Shown: in pieces, positions 19,081 to 27,962 of the stretch | Numbering within the stretch: the stretch's first letter is position 1 | How the letters are laid out: each line of letters begins with the position of its first letter | Assembly: GCA_902805915.1 (NCBI GenBank) | Contig: CADCUO010000135.1 | Coordinates: 1-41,042 of the forward strand | Reading direction: 5' to 3' | Length of the DNA: 41,042 nt | Source: an uncultured Propionibacteriaceae bacterium | GTDB lineage: Bacteria; Actinomycetota; Actinomycetes; Propionibacteriales; Propionibacteriaceae | The notes under the pieces: generated by a model | What the model saw: only the letters and a program-made list of their open reading frames with translations | Told to the model about the DNA's origin: nothing | Database searches by the model: none | Program-made: the position numbers and the translations under genes

Positions 19081-19830
19081 CTACTTCTTGCCCTGGTTCT
19101 TCACTGCCTCGATGGACGCGATAGCTGCCTCCGGGTCGAGGTAGCGACCTCCGGTCCTGGTCGGCTTGAGGTCGTCGTCCAGCTCGTAGAGCAACGGAAT
19201 CCCGGTGGGGATGTTTAGGCCCACCACTTCCTGGTCGCCCAATCCGTCGAGGTGCTTGACGATGGCGCGAAGCGAGTTGCCGTGCGCAGCGATCAAGGTC
19301 ACCTTGTCGGCCCGCAGATCCGGCACGATCTCGTCGTACCAGTAGGGCAGCGCCCGGTCCAGTACGTCCTTGAGGCACTCCGTCCGTGGTCGCGCCTCCG
19401 TCGGCAGCGCGGCGTAGCGGGGATCGCGGAAGTTGGAGAACTCGTTGTCCAGCTCGATCGGGGGCGGCGGGGTGTCGTAGGAACGGCGCCAGATCATGAA
19501 CTGCTCCTCCCCGAACTCCGCCAGGGTCGCCGCCTTGTCCTTGCCCTGCAGGGCGCCGTAGTGGCGCTCGTTCAGCCGCCACGACCTTTTCGTCTCGATC
19601 CAGTGACGGTCGGCGACGTCCAACGCGATCTGGGCGGTTCGGATGGCGCGGCGCAGCAACGAGGTATGCACGACGTCGGGGAGGAGCCCGGACTCCATCA
19701 GCAGCTCGCCGCCCCGGTTGGCCTCGGTCACACCCTTGTCATTGAGGTCGACGTCAACCCAGCCGGTGAAGAGGTTCTTGGCGTTCCACTCACTCTCGCC
19801 ATGGCGCAGCAGGATCAAGGTAGAAGTCAT
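19081..19830 (-). CDS. gpmA: 2,3-bisphosphoglycerate-dependent phosphoglycerate mutase
   Basis: Interconverts 3- and 2-phosphoglycerate in glycolysis through a phosphohistidine. The 249-residue protein has the catalytic [10 protein letters not shown] with H10, the [11 protein letters not shown] acid-base segment and the second histidine in IAAHGNSLR; length matches the family. A Lys-rich C-terminus ends it. ATG 19830 is leaderless by appearance: TAGGCT at 19838-19843 lies 7 nt upstream with no ribosome site. gpm next to senX3-regX3 is also found in mycobacteria. An inverted-repeat arm lies 27 bp beyond its -10. Confidence 0.94.
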   Translation of the reverse strand: MTSTLILLRHGESEWNAKNLFTGWVDVDLNDKGVTEANRGGELLMESGLLPDVVHTSLLRRAIRTAQIALDVADRHWIETKRSWRLNERHYGALQGKDKAATLAEFGEEQFMIWRRSYDTPPPPIELDNEFSNFRDPRYAALPTEARPRTECLKDVLDRALPYWYDEIVPDLRADKVTLIAAHGNSLRAIVKHLDGLGDQEVVGLNIPTGIPLLYELDDDLKPTRTGGRYLDPEAAIASIEAVKNQGKK

Positions 19831-19870
19831 GGCTGCGAGCCTAGTGGTGTCGCTCAGCTCCCCGGCACCG

Positions 19871-19962
19871 GCGCTGATATCTCGCTACGGCAACGATCGA
19901 CCGTCCCGGGAGCTGACCGTGGAGACCGCGTTGGGGCGGCAGCAGTAGCGAAATATCAGCGC
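19871..19962. repeat. 18-bp inverted repeat between gpmA and the SDR gene
   Basis: GCGCTGATATCTCGCTAC at 19871-19888 is repeated inverted at 19945-19962 with one mismatch, 56 bp apart. The right arm lies between the presumed -35 and -10 of the SDR gene; the left arm lies just upstream of the gpmA promoter. This arrangement fits paired operator sites with looping, or the ends of a small mobile or repeat element; no gene lies inside. Confidence 0.6.
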
Positions 19963-19976
19963 GACATACTCCAGTG

Positions 19977-20729
19977 GTGAGCCAACAGCCCAGACCCTTG
20001 GCCGTGGTGACCGGCGCTAGCAGCGGGATCGGCGCCGCGACGGCCCGCCGACTAGCCGCAGACGGCTTCCAAGTGGTCTGCGCCGCTCGCCGCGCGGACC
20101 GGATCGCCGCCCTCGCTGCAGAGATAGATGGCATCGCCGCACCCTGCGACATCACCGATGCCGCGTCCGTGGCCGGCCTGGCTGACCAGACAAACGGCCG
20201 GTGCATGCTGCTTGTGAACAACGCTGGTGGCGCGGTCGGGCTGGAGCCGGTGGCGCAGGCCGACCTGGAGGCATGGAGCTCCATGTACGCCAGCAACGTG
20301 CTCGGCGCCGCCGCAGTCACCAAGGCGCTGTTGCCGTCCCTGATCGCAAATGAAGGGCAGGTCATCTTCATCACCTCCGTGGCGGCCGACGGCCCGTACG
20401 AAGGTGGGGCCGGCTACTGCGGCGCCAAAGCCGCGGAGCGGGCCATAGTCGGATCACTGCGGCTGGAGCTGGTGGACCAGCCGATCCGGATCGCTGAGAT
20501 ATCTCCCGGCATGGTGCACACCGAGGAGTTCTCCCTCACCCGGTTCGGCGGCGACCAGTCTCGGGCTGACGCGGTGTATGCCGGGGTGCCCGAGCCGTTG
20601 CTGGCCGACGACATCGCCGACTGCGTCAGCTGGGTCGCGGGACGGCCCAAACACGTGAACATCGACCGCTTGACGGTGCGGCCGCGAGCTCAGGCGGCGC
20701 AGCACAAGGTGCACCGGGTCAGCACCTGA
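19977..20729 (+). CDS. Short-chain dehydrogenase/reductase (SDR family)
   Basis: A 250-residue NAD(P)-dependent oxidoreductase of the classical SDR type. TGASSGIG near the N-terminus binds the cofactor, LVNNAGG follows, and the catalytic triad is Ser in FITSVAADGP with YCGAK (Tyr-x3-Lys). The order resembles YdfG-like 3-hydroxy acid or serine dehydrogenases. Substrate unknown. Two GTG codons stand side by side; 19977 is preferred because CATACT at 19965-19970 lies 6 nt upstream, the leaderless spacing used nearby, while 19974 is possible. The basic C-terminal tail is longer than usual. Confidence 0.88.
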   Translation: MSQQPRPLAVVTGASSGIGAATARRLAADGFQVVCAARRADRIAALAAEIDGIAAPCDITDAASVAGLADQTNGRCMLLVNNAGGAVGLEPVAQADLEAWSSMYASNVLGAAAVTKALLPSLIANEGQVIFITSVAADGPYEGGAGYCGAKAAERAIVGSLRLELVDQPIRIAEISPGMVHTEEFSLTRFGGDQSRADAVYAGVPEPLLADDIADCVSWVAGRPKHVNIDRLTVRPRAQAAQHKVHRVST

Positions 20730-20752
20730 CCTGCTGGCTCTAGAGTCAGACC

Positions 20753-21229
20753 ATGGCCAGATCTATCGCGACCAACACCCCCGTCGAGCTCCCCGAGCTG
20801 CTGGATTTCGTCCGCCCGCGACACCGCATGCTGGTCGCCACGACCCGGACAGACGGTCGTCCGCAGATCTCCCCCGTGGCCGGCGGGGTCGACGACAACG
20901 GGAGGATCGTGATCTCCTCCTACCCCGGCCGCGCCAAGACCCGCAACGCCGAACGGGACCCGCGGGTTTCGGTCTGCGTGCTCTCTGACGACTGGGACGG
21001 CCCCTGGGTTCAGGTCGACGGTGACGCTAAGGTGCTGCACATGCCCGAAGCCGTGGAGGGGCTGGTGGACTACTTCCGCTGCATCGCCGGCGAGCATCCG
21101 AACTGGGATGAGTACCGGGCAGCGATGCGGGTCCAGAACAAGTCGCTGATCAGGATCACTCCCACCCGCTGGAGCCCGATTGCGACCGGTGGTTTTCCCG
21201 CGGACGTTGCGGCCCGGCTGGACGCCTGA
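20753..21229 (+). CDS. PPOX class F420-dependent oxidoreductase
   Basis: A 158-residue split-barrel flavin/deazaflavin-binding protein. Visible features are LLDFVRPRHRMLVATTRTDGRPQISPV, the cofactor-binding SSYPGRAKTRNAERDPRVS (basic residues that contact the phosphate of F420 or FMN) and a WVQVDGDA strand. This resembles the actinobacterial F420-dependent PPOX group rather than pyridoxamine-phosphate oxidase itself. Substrate unknown. ATG 20753 follows TAGAGT (20741-20746) by 6 nt, so a leaderless start is likely and it need not depend on the upstream SDR promoter. Confidence 0.85.
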   Translation: MARSIATNTPVELPELLDFVRPRHRMLVATTRTDGRPQISPVAGGVDDNGRIVISSYPGRAKTRNAERDPRVSVCVLSDDWDGPWVQVDGDAKVLHMPEAVEGLVDYFRCIAGEHPNWDEYRAAMRVQNKSLIRITPTRWSPIATGGFPADVAARLDA

Positions 21230-21258
21230 GTCGCCGGTTCCACTGGCCGAGCAGGTGT

Positions 21259-21789
21259 TCAGCCATCGCCAGGCGCTGGGCCGGGGTCGAGGTGGGGGAA
21301 TGCGGCCAGGTTTGCGGTGGACTCCCCGCGGGAACGGCGCCAGGCCCACTCCCTGGTGATGCTTGCGGCGAAACCCAGCTCCACAATCGTGTTGAAGCTG
21401 GAGTCGGCGGCGTCCGCCACAGCGCCCAGGAGGCGGTCGATCTCGGCTGCGGTGACCGACGCCAGCGCCACCCGGCCGGTGAGGTAGATGTCCCCGAGCG
21501 AGTCGACGGAGAAGGCGACGCCGTACAGCTTCAGGTTGCGTTCCAGCAGCCACCGGTACACGGCGACATGATTCTCGTCGGGGTTGCGGGCCACGAAAGC
21601 TCTGATGTTGACGCCGTGCCGGCCCACCTGCAGCGCGCAGTCGGTGCTCAGCTTGTTGGTCCCAGGCAGCGTGATCGAGAACAGTCCCGGCTCCGGGTGG
21701 GCGGCGGCCAGGCCGAGAGTGGCGACGGTCGCTTCGATGATGTGGACCACCGCCGCCTGCTCGTCGGCCCCGTCAGCAGATGAGCTCAC
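21259..21789 (-). CDS. YbjN domain-containing protein
   Basis: A 176-residue protein of the YbjN family, with a fold like type III secretion chaperones. The core reads LFSITLPGTNKLSTDCALQVGRHGVNIRAFVARNP, then VYRWLLERNLKLYGVAFSVDSLGDIYLTGRV. Function is unknown. A mycobacterial homologue (Rv0487) also lies near gpm and senX3, supporting the identification. GTG 21789 is chosen because TACGCT at 21796-21801 lies 6 nt upstream; longer reading overlaps the aldolase gene and has no similarity. It converges with the PPOX gene and is divergent from the aldolase. Confidence 0.85.
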   Translation of the reverse strand: MSSSADGADEQAAVVHIIEATVATLGLAAAHPEPGLFSITLPGTNKLSTDCALQVGRHGVNIRAFVARNPDENHVAVYRWLLERNLKLYGVAFSVDSLGDIYLTGRVALASVTAAEIDRLLGAVADAADSSFNTIVELGFAASITREWAWRRSRGESTANLAAFPHLDPGPAPGDG

Positions 21790-21795
21790 CGCCCG

Positions 21796-21817
21796 AGCGT
21801 AACCCGAGGCGTAAGGT
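21796..21817. promoter_or_regulatory. Back-to-back -10 elements of ybjN and the aldolase
   Basis: TACGCT on the minus strand (21796-21801) serves the leaderless YbjN start; TAAGGT on the plus strand (21812-21817) would serve the aldolase with a leader of about 30 nt. The two -10 elements are only 10 bp apart, so the promoters should interfere. Confidence 0.5.
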
Positions 21818-21853
21818 GCACCAGACAGATCAGCGGCAGGGATAGGTGGCGAC

Positions 21854-22606
21854 ATGGCAAGAGATCGGCTGACGCTGAAGGGGCGGGTCGCTGCCGGCGA
21901 ACCGCTGCTCGGGATCTTGGTGCGGATGCCCGCCGAGGAGATGGCGGAGATGGCCGGGGTGGTCGGCTTCGACTTCATGATCATCGACTGCGAGCACGGC
22001 CCGGCCGACGTCTCAGACCTCCGTCGTCATCTCACCGCGGCCGACGTCAACGGCTTATCGGTGATCGTCCGCGTCGGCTCCGCCGAACCAGCCCTCGCCC
22101 TGCGGGCACTTGACCAGGGGGCGGCGGGGATTCTGGCGCCGCACGTGAACACCGTCGACCGTGCTCGCGCGCTTGTCGACGCCGTCCACTACCCGCCGCT
22201 GGGTCATCGCGGCTTTGCCACGTACAGCCGTACCGGGGCCTTCGGGACCGTGGATCGGCTGCAGCACCAGCGGCACTACCTGGCGAACACGCTGGTGCTA
22301 GGCATGATCGAGTCCCCACTCGGTGTGCGAAATGTCGGCGACATCGCTTCCGTGGCAGGACTCGACGGCATCATGGTCGGTGCCGCCGACCTGTGGGCGT
22401 CAACGACGGAGTCCGACCCCGACCCGGACGAGTCCATCGCTGCAGTCCATGCCCAGCTGGCCGCGAGCCGCTTGGCGCGGATGGATGTGGTCGGGACGCC
22501 GGCGCAGGCGCGGGCGTCGTTTGACGACGGAGCACAGCTGGTGGTCTACAACCTGACGCAGACGCTGATGACCTTCCTCAGCGAGCTCACCCTCGCCCGA
22601 CGATGA
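21854..22606 (+). CDS. HpcH/HpaI family aldolase
   Basis: A 250-residue class II, metal-dependent aldolase of the pyruvate/phosphoenolpyruvate TIM-barrel group, which cleaves 2-keto-4-hydroxy acids to pyruvate and an aldehyde. The base histidine lies in IIDCEHGP, the arginine in VIVRVGS, the metal ligands are Glu in MIESPLGVRNV and Asp in IMVGAADLWAS, and GILAPHVNT lies between. The natural substrate cannot be told; the 2,4-dihydroxyhept-2-ene-dioate enzyme and 2-dehydro-3-deoxy-sugar-acid aldolases are alternatives. ATG 21854 has AGGTGG upstream. It converges with the amylosucrase gene, 6 bp between stops. Confidence 0.88.
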   Translation: MARDRLTLKGRVAAGEPLLGILVRMPAEEMAEMAGVVGFDFMIIDCEHGPADVSDLRRHLTAADVNGLSVIVRVGSAEPALALRALDQGAAGILAPHVNTVDRARALVDAVHYPPLGHRGFATYSRTGAFGTVDRLQHQRHYLANTLVLGMIESPLGVRNVGDIASVAGLDGIMVGAADLWASTTESDPDPDESIAAVHAQLAASRLARMDVVGTPAQARASFDDGAQLVVYNLTQTLMTFLSELTLARR

Positions 22607-22612
22607 GCGAGG

Positions 22613-24517
22613 TCAGACCTGCTGCACCAGCCACCGGCACTGGTACGGATCCAGCCACAGGTCGCCGCCCCGGAGCGGCCGCTCGTCGGTGAGGGCGTCC
22701 CAGGCGTGGTCTGGCAGCGGTATCGTCCAGCGCGGCAACGCCTGCCGGTCCGGGGTGACGTTGTACACCCCGACCAGGGTCTGGGTGGGCGCTGGACGCA
22801 CGAACACCAGCACGCCGGGGTTGACCGGGTCGGCGATCTGGGTGTCGACGGAGGCGTCCATCGCCGGCAACGACGCTCGGACCGCGGTCACGTGCCGCAG
22901 CGCGTGCCACACCCGATGCTCCACCGTGCCGGGCTGGTGGCGACGATCGGAGAGATCCCACCGCATCGGCGGGCGATGCACCCAGCGGTTGTCCTCAGCA
23001 TGGTCGGGGTCGTCGACGAAGTCGTAGAAGTTCGTCATCGCCAGCTCGTCGCCCATGTACAGCAGCGGCAACCCGCCGTAACCCAGCATGATCTTGTGCG
23101 CCAGCAGGAACCGTTCGATCGCGAGGTCGAGATGGCGCATGTCGCCGGAGCTGAGCGCCGCCTCGATCCCGGCGAGGGAGGCCCCGGTACCGCTGATCCG
23201 TCGGTCACCGGTGGCCAGGTTCTCCTGGAAGACCAGCCCGCGAGCATCACTCATCGGGAAGGCGCCGGAGTAGAAGTCGGACAAGAAGTTGCGGTGCGCC
23301 CACCCCTCCAGACCGACCGATGCGGCGTCGCCGTCGTCGATGGCCCAGCCGATGTCGTCATGGGCACGGACGTAACAGCCCCACGCCGTGGTGCTCGGCT
23401 TGGCCGGGAACCGGTTCATGGCCGCGCAGAACAACCGGGTGTCCTTGGTCGCCAGCGCCGACCAGATCTGCACCATCAGCGAGTTCTGGTACGCGAGGTC
23501 GCTGACCTTCCCGGTGTGCTTTCCGACGCCCAGATAGGGCACCAGGTCGGTCGGTCCGACGATTGCCTCAGCCTTGAAGATGACGGCGGGAGCGGCGACC
23601 CGGGCCACCGCACGCAGTGCCTGGGTGATCGAGTGCACCTCCGGCTGGTTCTGGCAGGAGGTGCCCATCCGCTTGTACAGGAACGCGATGGCGTCCAACC
23701 GGAGGCATTCCACCCCCAGGTTCGCCAACCAGCAGATGAGGTCGGCGAACTCGTAGAACACCTCCGGGTTGTGCCAGTTGAGGTCCCACTGCCACTCGTT
23801 GAAGGTGGTCCAGACCCAGGCCTGAGCCTCCTCGGACCAGGTGAAGTTCCCTGGAGCGAAGTCGGGGAAGACCTCCGGCAGCGACTCCTCGTAGGCATCG
23901 GGAAGCTCCCGGTCCTCGAACAGGTGGAAGAACCCGCGATAGAAGTCGTCGCCGGCGCGGGCGTTGCGGGCCCAGGCATGTTCGGCGGCCACATGGTTGA
24001 GGACCAGATCCACGGTGAGTGAGATACCGCGGTTTCGCAGCTCGGTCGCCAGTTCGCGCAGGTCCTCGACCGTGCCCAGGTCCTCGCGTACCGCGCGGTA
24101 GTCCAGCACCGCGTAGCCACCGTCGTTCTGCCCGGTTCGTGGCTTCAGCAACGGCAGCAGGTGCAGGTAGGTGACCCCCAGCTCCGACAGGTAGTCGGCG
24201 TGGTCGGCAACACCGCGGAGGTCGCCGGCGAAGAGGTCTGCATAGGTGACATAGCCGAGCATCTGCGGGTGCTGGAACCAGTACGGGTCGGCATGGCGGC
24301 GCAGGTCCAGCAGCCGGAGATCGGCGGGGCGCTGCTTGAAGTTCGCGGCGGCGATCTCCACCAGCCGGGCCGCCATCGTCGGCGCCTGCTCGGGATAGGC
24401 GCCCGCCAGCCCGCTCAGCAGATCCGGCCAGCCCCGCCTCAGCCGGGTCTCGAACACGACGCGGTCGTGGTGCGGCTCGTCCGGCATCAGGTCCGCGACC
24501 CGGGGCATCGTAGTCAT
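22613..24517 (-). CDS. Amylosucrase (GH13 subfamily 4)
   Basis: A 634-residue glucosyltransferase that should build alpha-1,4-glucan from sucrose with release of fructose, or hydrolyse sucrose. It aligns by eye with Neisseria polysaccharea amylosucrase throughout: a helical N-domain, LLPLLKPRTGQNDGGYAV, LRLDAIAFLYKRMGTSCQN with nucleophile D275, FKAEAIVGP with acid E317, RAHDDIGW with D387, and EDNRWVHRPP with the arginine of the sucrose -1 salt bridge. The C-terminal beta-domain ends in DPYQCRWL. No signal peptide, so cytoplasmic. The start is 8 nt after the GTPase stop, so the two may share a transcript. Sucrose hydrolase is the main alternative. Confidence 0.88.
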   Translation of the reverse strand: MTTMPRVADLMPDEPHHDRVVFETRLRRGWPDLLSGLAGAYPEQAPTMAARLVEIAAANFKQRPADLRLLDLRRHADPYWFQHPQMLGYVTYADLFAGDLRGVADHADYLSELGVTYLHLLPLLKPRTGQNDGGYAVLDYRAVREDLGTVEDLRELATELRNRGISLTVDLVLNHVAAEHAWARNARAGDDFYRGFFHLFEDRELPDAYEESLPEVFPDFAPGNFTWSEEAQAWVWTTFNEWQWDLNWHNPEVFYEFADLICWLANLGVECLRLDAIAFLYKRMGTSCQNQPEVHSITQALRAVARVAAPAVIFKAEAIVGPTDLVPYLGVGKHTGKVSDLAYQNSLMVQIWSALATKDTRLFCAAMNRFPAKPSTTAWGCYVRAHDDIGWAIDDGDAASVGLEGWAHRNFLSDFYSGAFPMSDARGLVFQENLATGDRRISGTGASLAGIEAALSSGDMRHLDLAIERFLLAHKIMLGYGGLPLLYMGDELAMTNFYDFVDDPDHAEDNRWVHRPPMRWDLSDRRHQPGTVEHRVWHALRHVTAVRASLPAMDASVDTQIADPVNPGVLVFVRPAPTQTLVGVYNVTPDRQALPRWTIPLPDHAWDALTDERPLRGGDLWLDPYQCRWLVQQV

Positions 24518-24525
24518 GAGCCTGG

Positions 24526-25659
24526 TCAGCCGTTGATCTTGGAGTCGTCGCGTCGCACCCTGAGCCGCTTCTTGAACTCATCGGCGAACATCTCCCGCAG
24601 CTGCTCGTTGTCCATCATCGAGCTGATGGCCTCGAAGCCGCCTTGAGCCACCCGTTGGCAGACGGCCAGCCATGCCTGGCCCATGGCGTAGGTGAAGCTG
24701 GAGGCAACTCCAGCACCGATCACGCCGCCGGCGACCATTCCCGCCCCCGGCACCATCTTCAACAAGTTGGTGAAGGTGGCCCTGCCGGCGGAGGTGGCTG
24801 CCGTGGTCGACGCCACCGCCAACAGCGCCGCGCGGTCGAACTTGATCTTGTAGATCTGCGCGATCCGCGCCATCATCCCCAGCTGGATGGGGACCAGCAC
24901 GGCTGCGTCGGAGAAGGGGATCGGGCTGGCCGCGGCGGCGGCTGCGCTGGTCGCCGCCACCGCTATGTGCTTCTGGGCCTCTTTGGCCTTGCGAACGTAG
25001 TCAATCTCCTGCGCCGCGGTGAGGGCTCCTTCGACTCCTTCGGGCGCAACGCGAAAGGTGGCATCAAGGAGTCCCTGCAACCCGTGCGGCGGCTGCCCGG
25101 TGAACTCGTCGTGTCGGGCGTACGTCATGAACGGCAGGCCGCCGGTGATGGGCAGCTTTCTCGCGGCGATCTGTTCGGCCAGCTCGATGGCGTCGGGATG
25201 GTAGCGGTCGTCCCGCAACGGGACCTGGGTGAGCACGACGATCACGGGCAGACCAAGCTCGTGCAGCCGCTGAACAAACTCAGCCTCGGCGTCCTCGAAG
25301 CGCCGGTCCATCCCGCGAACGCAGTACCAGGCCACGTGGAGCTGCTCCTGCAACGGCATCCTACGCATCTGCGCCATGGCCTTGTTCAGGTCGGAGATGA
25401 TCTCCTTGTTGTCCTTGCCCACCTCGAGGCCTTGGGTGTCCACGATGCCGAGGTAGCCGATCTTGTCGATATAGAGGTGGCTGCCCCGGGTGACTGGCTG
25501 GCCGATGCCGGTTCGTGCAACCTCCTCGCCGAAGATCGCGTTGATCAGGGTGGACTTGCCGACGCCCGTCTTGCCGAAGATCGCCAAGTTGAACCGGCCG
25601 ACCGAGACCGACTGTTTGTCGTACTCCTGACGGAAGGAGTCCTTGAACCAATCCGCCAC
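24526..25659 (-). CDS. GTPase with C-terminal DUF697 domain
   Basis: A 377-residue P-loop GTPase of the Era/MMR_HSR1-like group. G1 is GKTGVGKST at 29-37, G2 lies near PVTRGSH, G3 is VDTQG. The usual NKxD of G4 is replaced by VLTQVP, so guanine specificity is uncertain. The C-terminal half (about 215-345) is a hydrophobic, Ala-rich DUF697/YcjF-like region (SPIPFSDAAVLVPIQLGMM, then MVPGAGMVAGGVIGAGVAS) likely to enter or lie on the membrane. Function unknown. GTG 25659 is chosen from GGAGGG at about 7 nt; the upstream open frame crosses a tandem repeat and has no similarity. Amylosucrase follows 8 nt after. Confidence 0.78.
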   Translation of the reverse strand: MADWFKDSFRQEYDKQSVSVGRFNLAIFGKTGVGKSTLINAIFGEEVARTGIGQPVTRGSHLYIDKIGYLGIVDTQGLEVGKDNKEIISDLNKAMAQMRRMPLQEQLHVAWYCVRGMDRRFEDAEAEFVQRLHELGLPVIVVLTQVPLRDDRYHPDAIELAEQIAARKLPITGGLPFMTYARHDEFTGQPPHGLQGLLDATFRVAPEGVEGALTAAQEIDYVRKAKEAQKHIAVAATSAAAAAASPIPFSDAAVLVPIQLGMMARIAQIYKIKFDRAALLAVASTTAATSAGRATFTNLLKMVPGAGMVAGGVIGAGVASSFTYAMGQAWLAVCQRVAQGGFEAISSMMDNEQLREMFADEFKKRLRVRRDDSKING

Positions 25660-25708
25660 TGCGCCGCCCTCCGTGCTCCAGATGCCACCGTGTCCATGTG
25701 TTGCCACC

Positions 25709-25746
25709 ACTGTACGGATGCGAGCCGACTGTACGGATCCGAGCCG
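25709..25746. repeat. Tandem 19-bp repeat upstream of the GTPase
   Basis: ACTGTACGGATGCGAGCCG (25709-25727) is followed directly by ACTGTACGGATCCGAGCCG (25728-25746), one mismatch. On the minus strand each unit ends in TACAGT; the proximal one could be the -10 of the GTPase gene with a leader of about 40 nt. Nearly two helical turns of spacing puts the copies on the same DNA face, as for tandem regulator sites. Confidence 0.65.
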
Positions 25747-25770
25747 ACGCGGAACCTCCTGGCATGCTGA

Positions 25771-25929
25771 GGATGGCTCCGCGAGCACAACCTCGACCTG
25801 CTCTTCGCCGCCGGCACCACCGTGGAGGAGACGCTGGCCATGACGGCCTGCATCCTTGCCGTCATGGCCACCGTCAACGCGATTCAGCGCAGACGCCAGT
25901 CCGGGTCAGCGAGCTTCGGGAGCAGATAG
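25771..25929 (+). other. Short open frame, possible AhpD/CMD-like gene remnant
   Basis: Between the GTPase and typA one plus-strand frame, open between stops, reads LDLLFAAGTTVEETLAMTAC then ILAVMATVNAIQRR and ends at TAG 25927-25929. The GTTxEET...A.ILAVMATVNAI pattern faintly recalls the C-terminal helices of carboxymuconolactone-decarboxylase/AhpD-like proteins. There is no start signal and no other part of such a protein, so at best it is a fragment. Confidence 0.25.
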
Positions 25930-26011
25930 CCAAACAGGGGTGAGGGGGTGCGCCGCACCGCGACCGCCCCGCGGCAACGGTGTTTCGTTTCGTCGATGCC
26001 ACCTCGCCCGT

Positions 26012-26017
26012 TAGACT
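26012..26017 (+). promoter_or_regulatory. Candidate typA -10 (TAGACT)
   Basis: TAGACT, with TTCGTC at the -35 position (25989-25994), would start a leader of about 65 nt before typA. The 25660-26088 stretch otherwise holds the tandem repeat and the short open frame and no convincing gene. Confidence 0.5.
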
Positions 26018-26088
26018 GGGCAGGCTGCGCTGACGGCCAGTTTCTCTGCCGAGGACGGCAGCCCCCCATATTGTTCGGAGTTTCTCGC

Positions 26089-27951
26089 ATGCCAACACGT
26101 TCAGATCTGCGCAATGTCGCGATCGTAGCCCACGTCGACCACGGCAAGACCACCCTGGTCGACGCCATGCTGTGGCAGTCGGGCGCATTCCGGGCCAACC
26201 AGGACGTCAACAACCGGGTGATGGACTCGATGGACCTGGAGCGGGAGAAGGGCATCACGATCCTGGCCAAGAACACGGCTGTGCTGCACCACGCACCCGA
26301 CGGTCAGAACGTGATCATCAACATCATCGACACCCCTGGCCACGCCGACTTCGGTGGCGAGGTGGAGCGCGGGCTGGAGATGGTTGACGGTGTGCTGCTG
26401 CTGGTGGACGCCTCCGAGGGCCCGCTCCCGCAAACCCGGTTCGTGCTCCGCAAGGCGCTAGCCAAGAACCTCCCGATCGTGGTCGTGGTGAACAAGGTCG
26501 ACCGCCCGGACGCCCGGATCAAGGAGGTGGTCGAGGAGACGTATGAGCTGTTCATGGATCTGGTCGACGACAATGACGTGGACGTACTGAACTTCCCGGT
26601 CGTCTATGCCTCCGCCAAGGCCGGCCGGGCGTCGCTGAACGCGCCGGAGAATGGCGAGATGCCCGACGCTGAGAACCTCGGCCCCCTGTTCGCCACCATC
26701 TTGAACGACATCCCGGCGCCGGAGTATGAGGAGGGCGCCGTCCTGCAGGCGCACGTGACGAACCTGGACGCGTCCCCCTACCTCGGCCGGCTGGCACTGT
26801 GCCGGGTGATGGCGGGTGAGATGAAGCGCAACCAGATGGTGGCCTGGTGCAAGGCCGACGGCACGATCCAGAACATCAAGCTGTCGGAGATGCTCATCAC
26901 CGAAGCCCTGGACCGGGTGCCGGCCGACCTCGCCCGGCCGGGTGACATTGTCGCGATCGCCGGTATCCCGAACATCACCATCGGTGAGACTCTCTCGGAC
27001 CCCGAGAACCCCAAGCCGCTGCCGCTGATCACCGTGGACGAGCCCAGCATCTCCATGACGATCGGTATCAACACCTCGCCACTCGCCGGCAAGTCGGGCA
27101 AGAACCTGACTGCCCGGCTGGTCAAGAATCGCCTGGATGCGGAGTTGGTCGGCAACGTCTCGATCCGCGTCCTCAACACCGAGCGGCCCGACACCTGGGA
27201 GGTTCAGGGCCGGGGTGAGCTGCAGCTGGCGATCCTGGTCGAGATGATGCGGCGCGAGGGCTTTGAGCTCACCGTCGGAAAGCCGCAGGTGGTCACCCGC
27301 GAGATCGACGGCAAGGTGCACGAGCCGGTGGAGCGGCTGACCATCGACGCGCCGGAGGACTTCGTCGGCGTGGTCACCCAGCTGATGGGGCTGCGCCGCG
27401 GCCGGCTCGAGCAGATGGTCAACCACGGCACCGGCTGGGTCCGGATGGAGTACCTGGTACCGGCTCGAGGCCTGATTGGGTTCCGTACCGAGTTCCTCAC
27501 CGAAACCCGCGGTACGGGCATGATGCACCACGTATTCGAGGCGTACGAGCCGTGGCACGGCGAGCTGCGGACCCGGCCGAGTGGGTCGCTGGTCGCCGAC
27601 CGATCCGGTGTGGTCACCGCCTACGCGCTGTTCAACCTGCAGGAGCGCGGCACCATGTTCGTCGGCCCGACCACTGAGGTCTACGAGGGCATGATCGTCG
27701 GGGAGAACGCGCGCGCCGACGACATGGACGTCAACCCGACCAAGGAGAAGAAGCTCACCAACGTTCGCTCCTCCACCGGGGACGAGCTGGAGCGGCTGAT
27801 CCCGGCGAAGATCATGAGCATGGAGCAGGCTCTGGAGTTCTGTCGGGGCGACGAGTGCATCGAGGTCACTCCGGCCGCGGTCCGGATCCGCAAGGTGGTG
27901 CTGTCGGCCAACGAGCGGGCGCGAACCCGCTCCCGGGCCAAGAACGCCTGA
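26089..27951 (+). CDS. typA: Ribosome-associated translational GTPase TypA/BipA
   Basis: A 620-residue translation-factor GTPase related to EF-G and LepA, acting in ribosome assembly and stress adaptation. G-domain motifs: AHVDHGKTT (G1), EREKGITI (G2), [14 protein letters not shown] (G3), VVVNKVDRP (G4). Domains II, III and V follow, and the TypA-specific C-terminal domain includes [22 protein letters not shown] and TVEGMIVGE-like [16 protein letters not shown]. Length is normal. ATG 26089 is chosen from CGGAG about 9 nt upstream and the family start; the upstream open frame is not similar to anything. Confidence 0.95.
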   Translation: MPTRSDLRNVAIVAHVDHGKTTLVDAMLWQSGAFRANQDVNNRVMDSMDLEREKGITILAKNTAVLHHAPDGQNVIINIIDTPGHADFGGEVERGLEMVDGVLLLVDASEGPLPQTRFVLRKALAKNLPIVVVVNKVDRPDARIKEVVEETYELFMDLVDDNDVDVLNFPVVYASAKAGRASLNAPENGEMPDAENLGPLFATILNDIPAPEYEEGAVLQAHVTNLDASPYLGRLALCRVMAGEMKRNQMVAWCKADGTIQNIKLSEMLITEALDRVPADLARPGDIVAIAGIPNITIGETLSDPENPKPLPLITVDEPSISMTIGINTSPLAGKSGKNLTARLVKNRLDAELVGNVSIRVLNTERPDTWEVQGRGELQLAILVEMMRREGFELTVGKPQVVTREIDGKVHEPVERLTIDAPEDFVGVVTQLMGLRRGRLEQMVNHGTGWVRMEYLVPARGLIGFRTEFLTETRGTGMMHHVFEAYEPWHGELRTRPSGSLVADRSGVVTAYALFNLQERGTMFVGPTTEVYEGMIVGENARADDMDVNPTKEKKLTNVRSSTGDELERLIPAKIMSMEQALEFCRGDECIEVTPAAVRIRKVVLSANERARTRSRAKNA

Positions 27952-27962
27952 CCCCCGTCCTG

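Noticed and set aside
22706-24022. Long open frame (438 codons) on the plus strand
   Set aside because: Antisense shadow of the amylosucrase gene; composition typical of high-GC third-position artefacts.
24643-25770. Open frame of 375 codons on the plus strand
   Set aside because: Antisense to the GTPase whose G1 and G3 motifs are clear.
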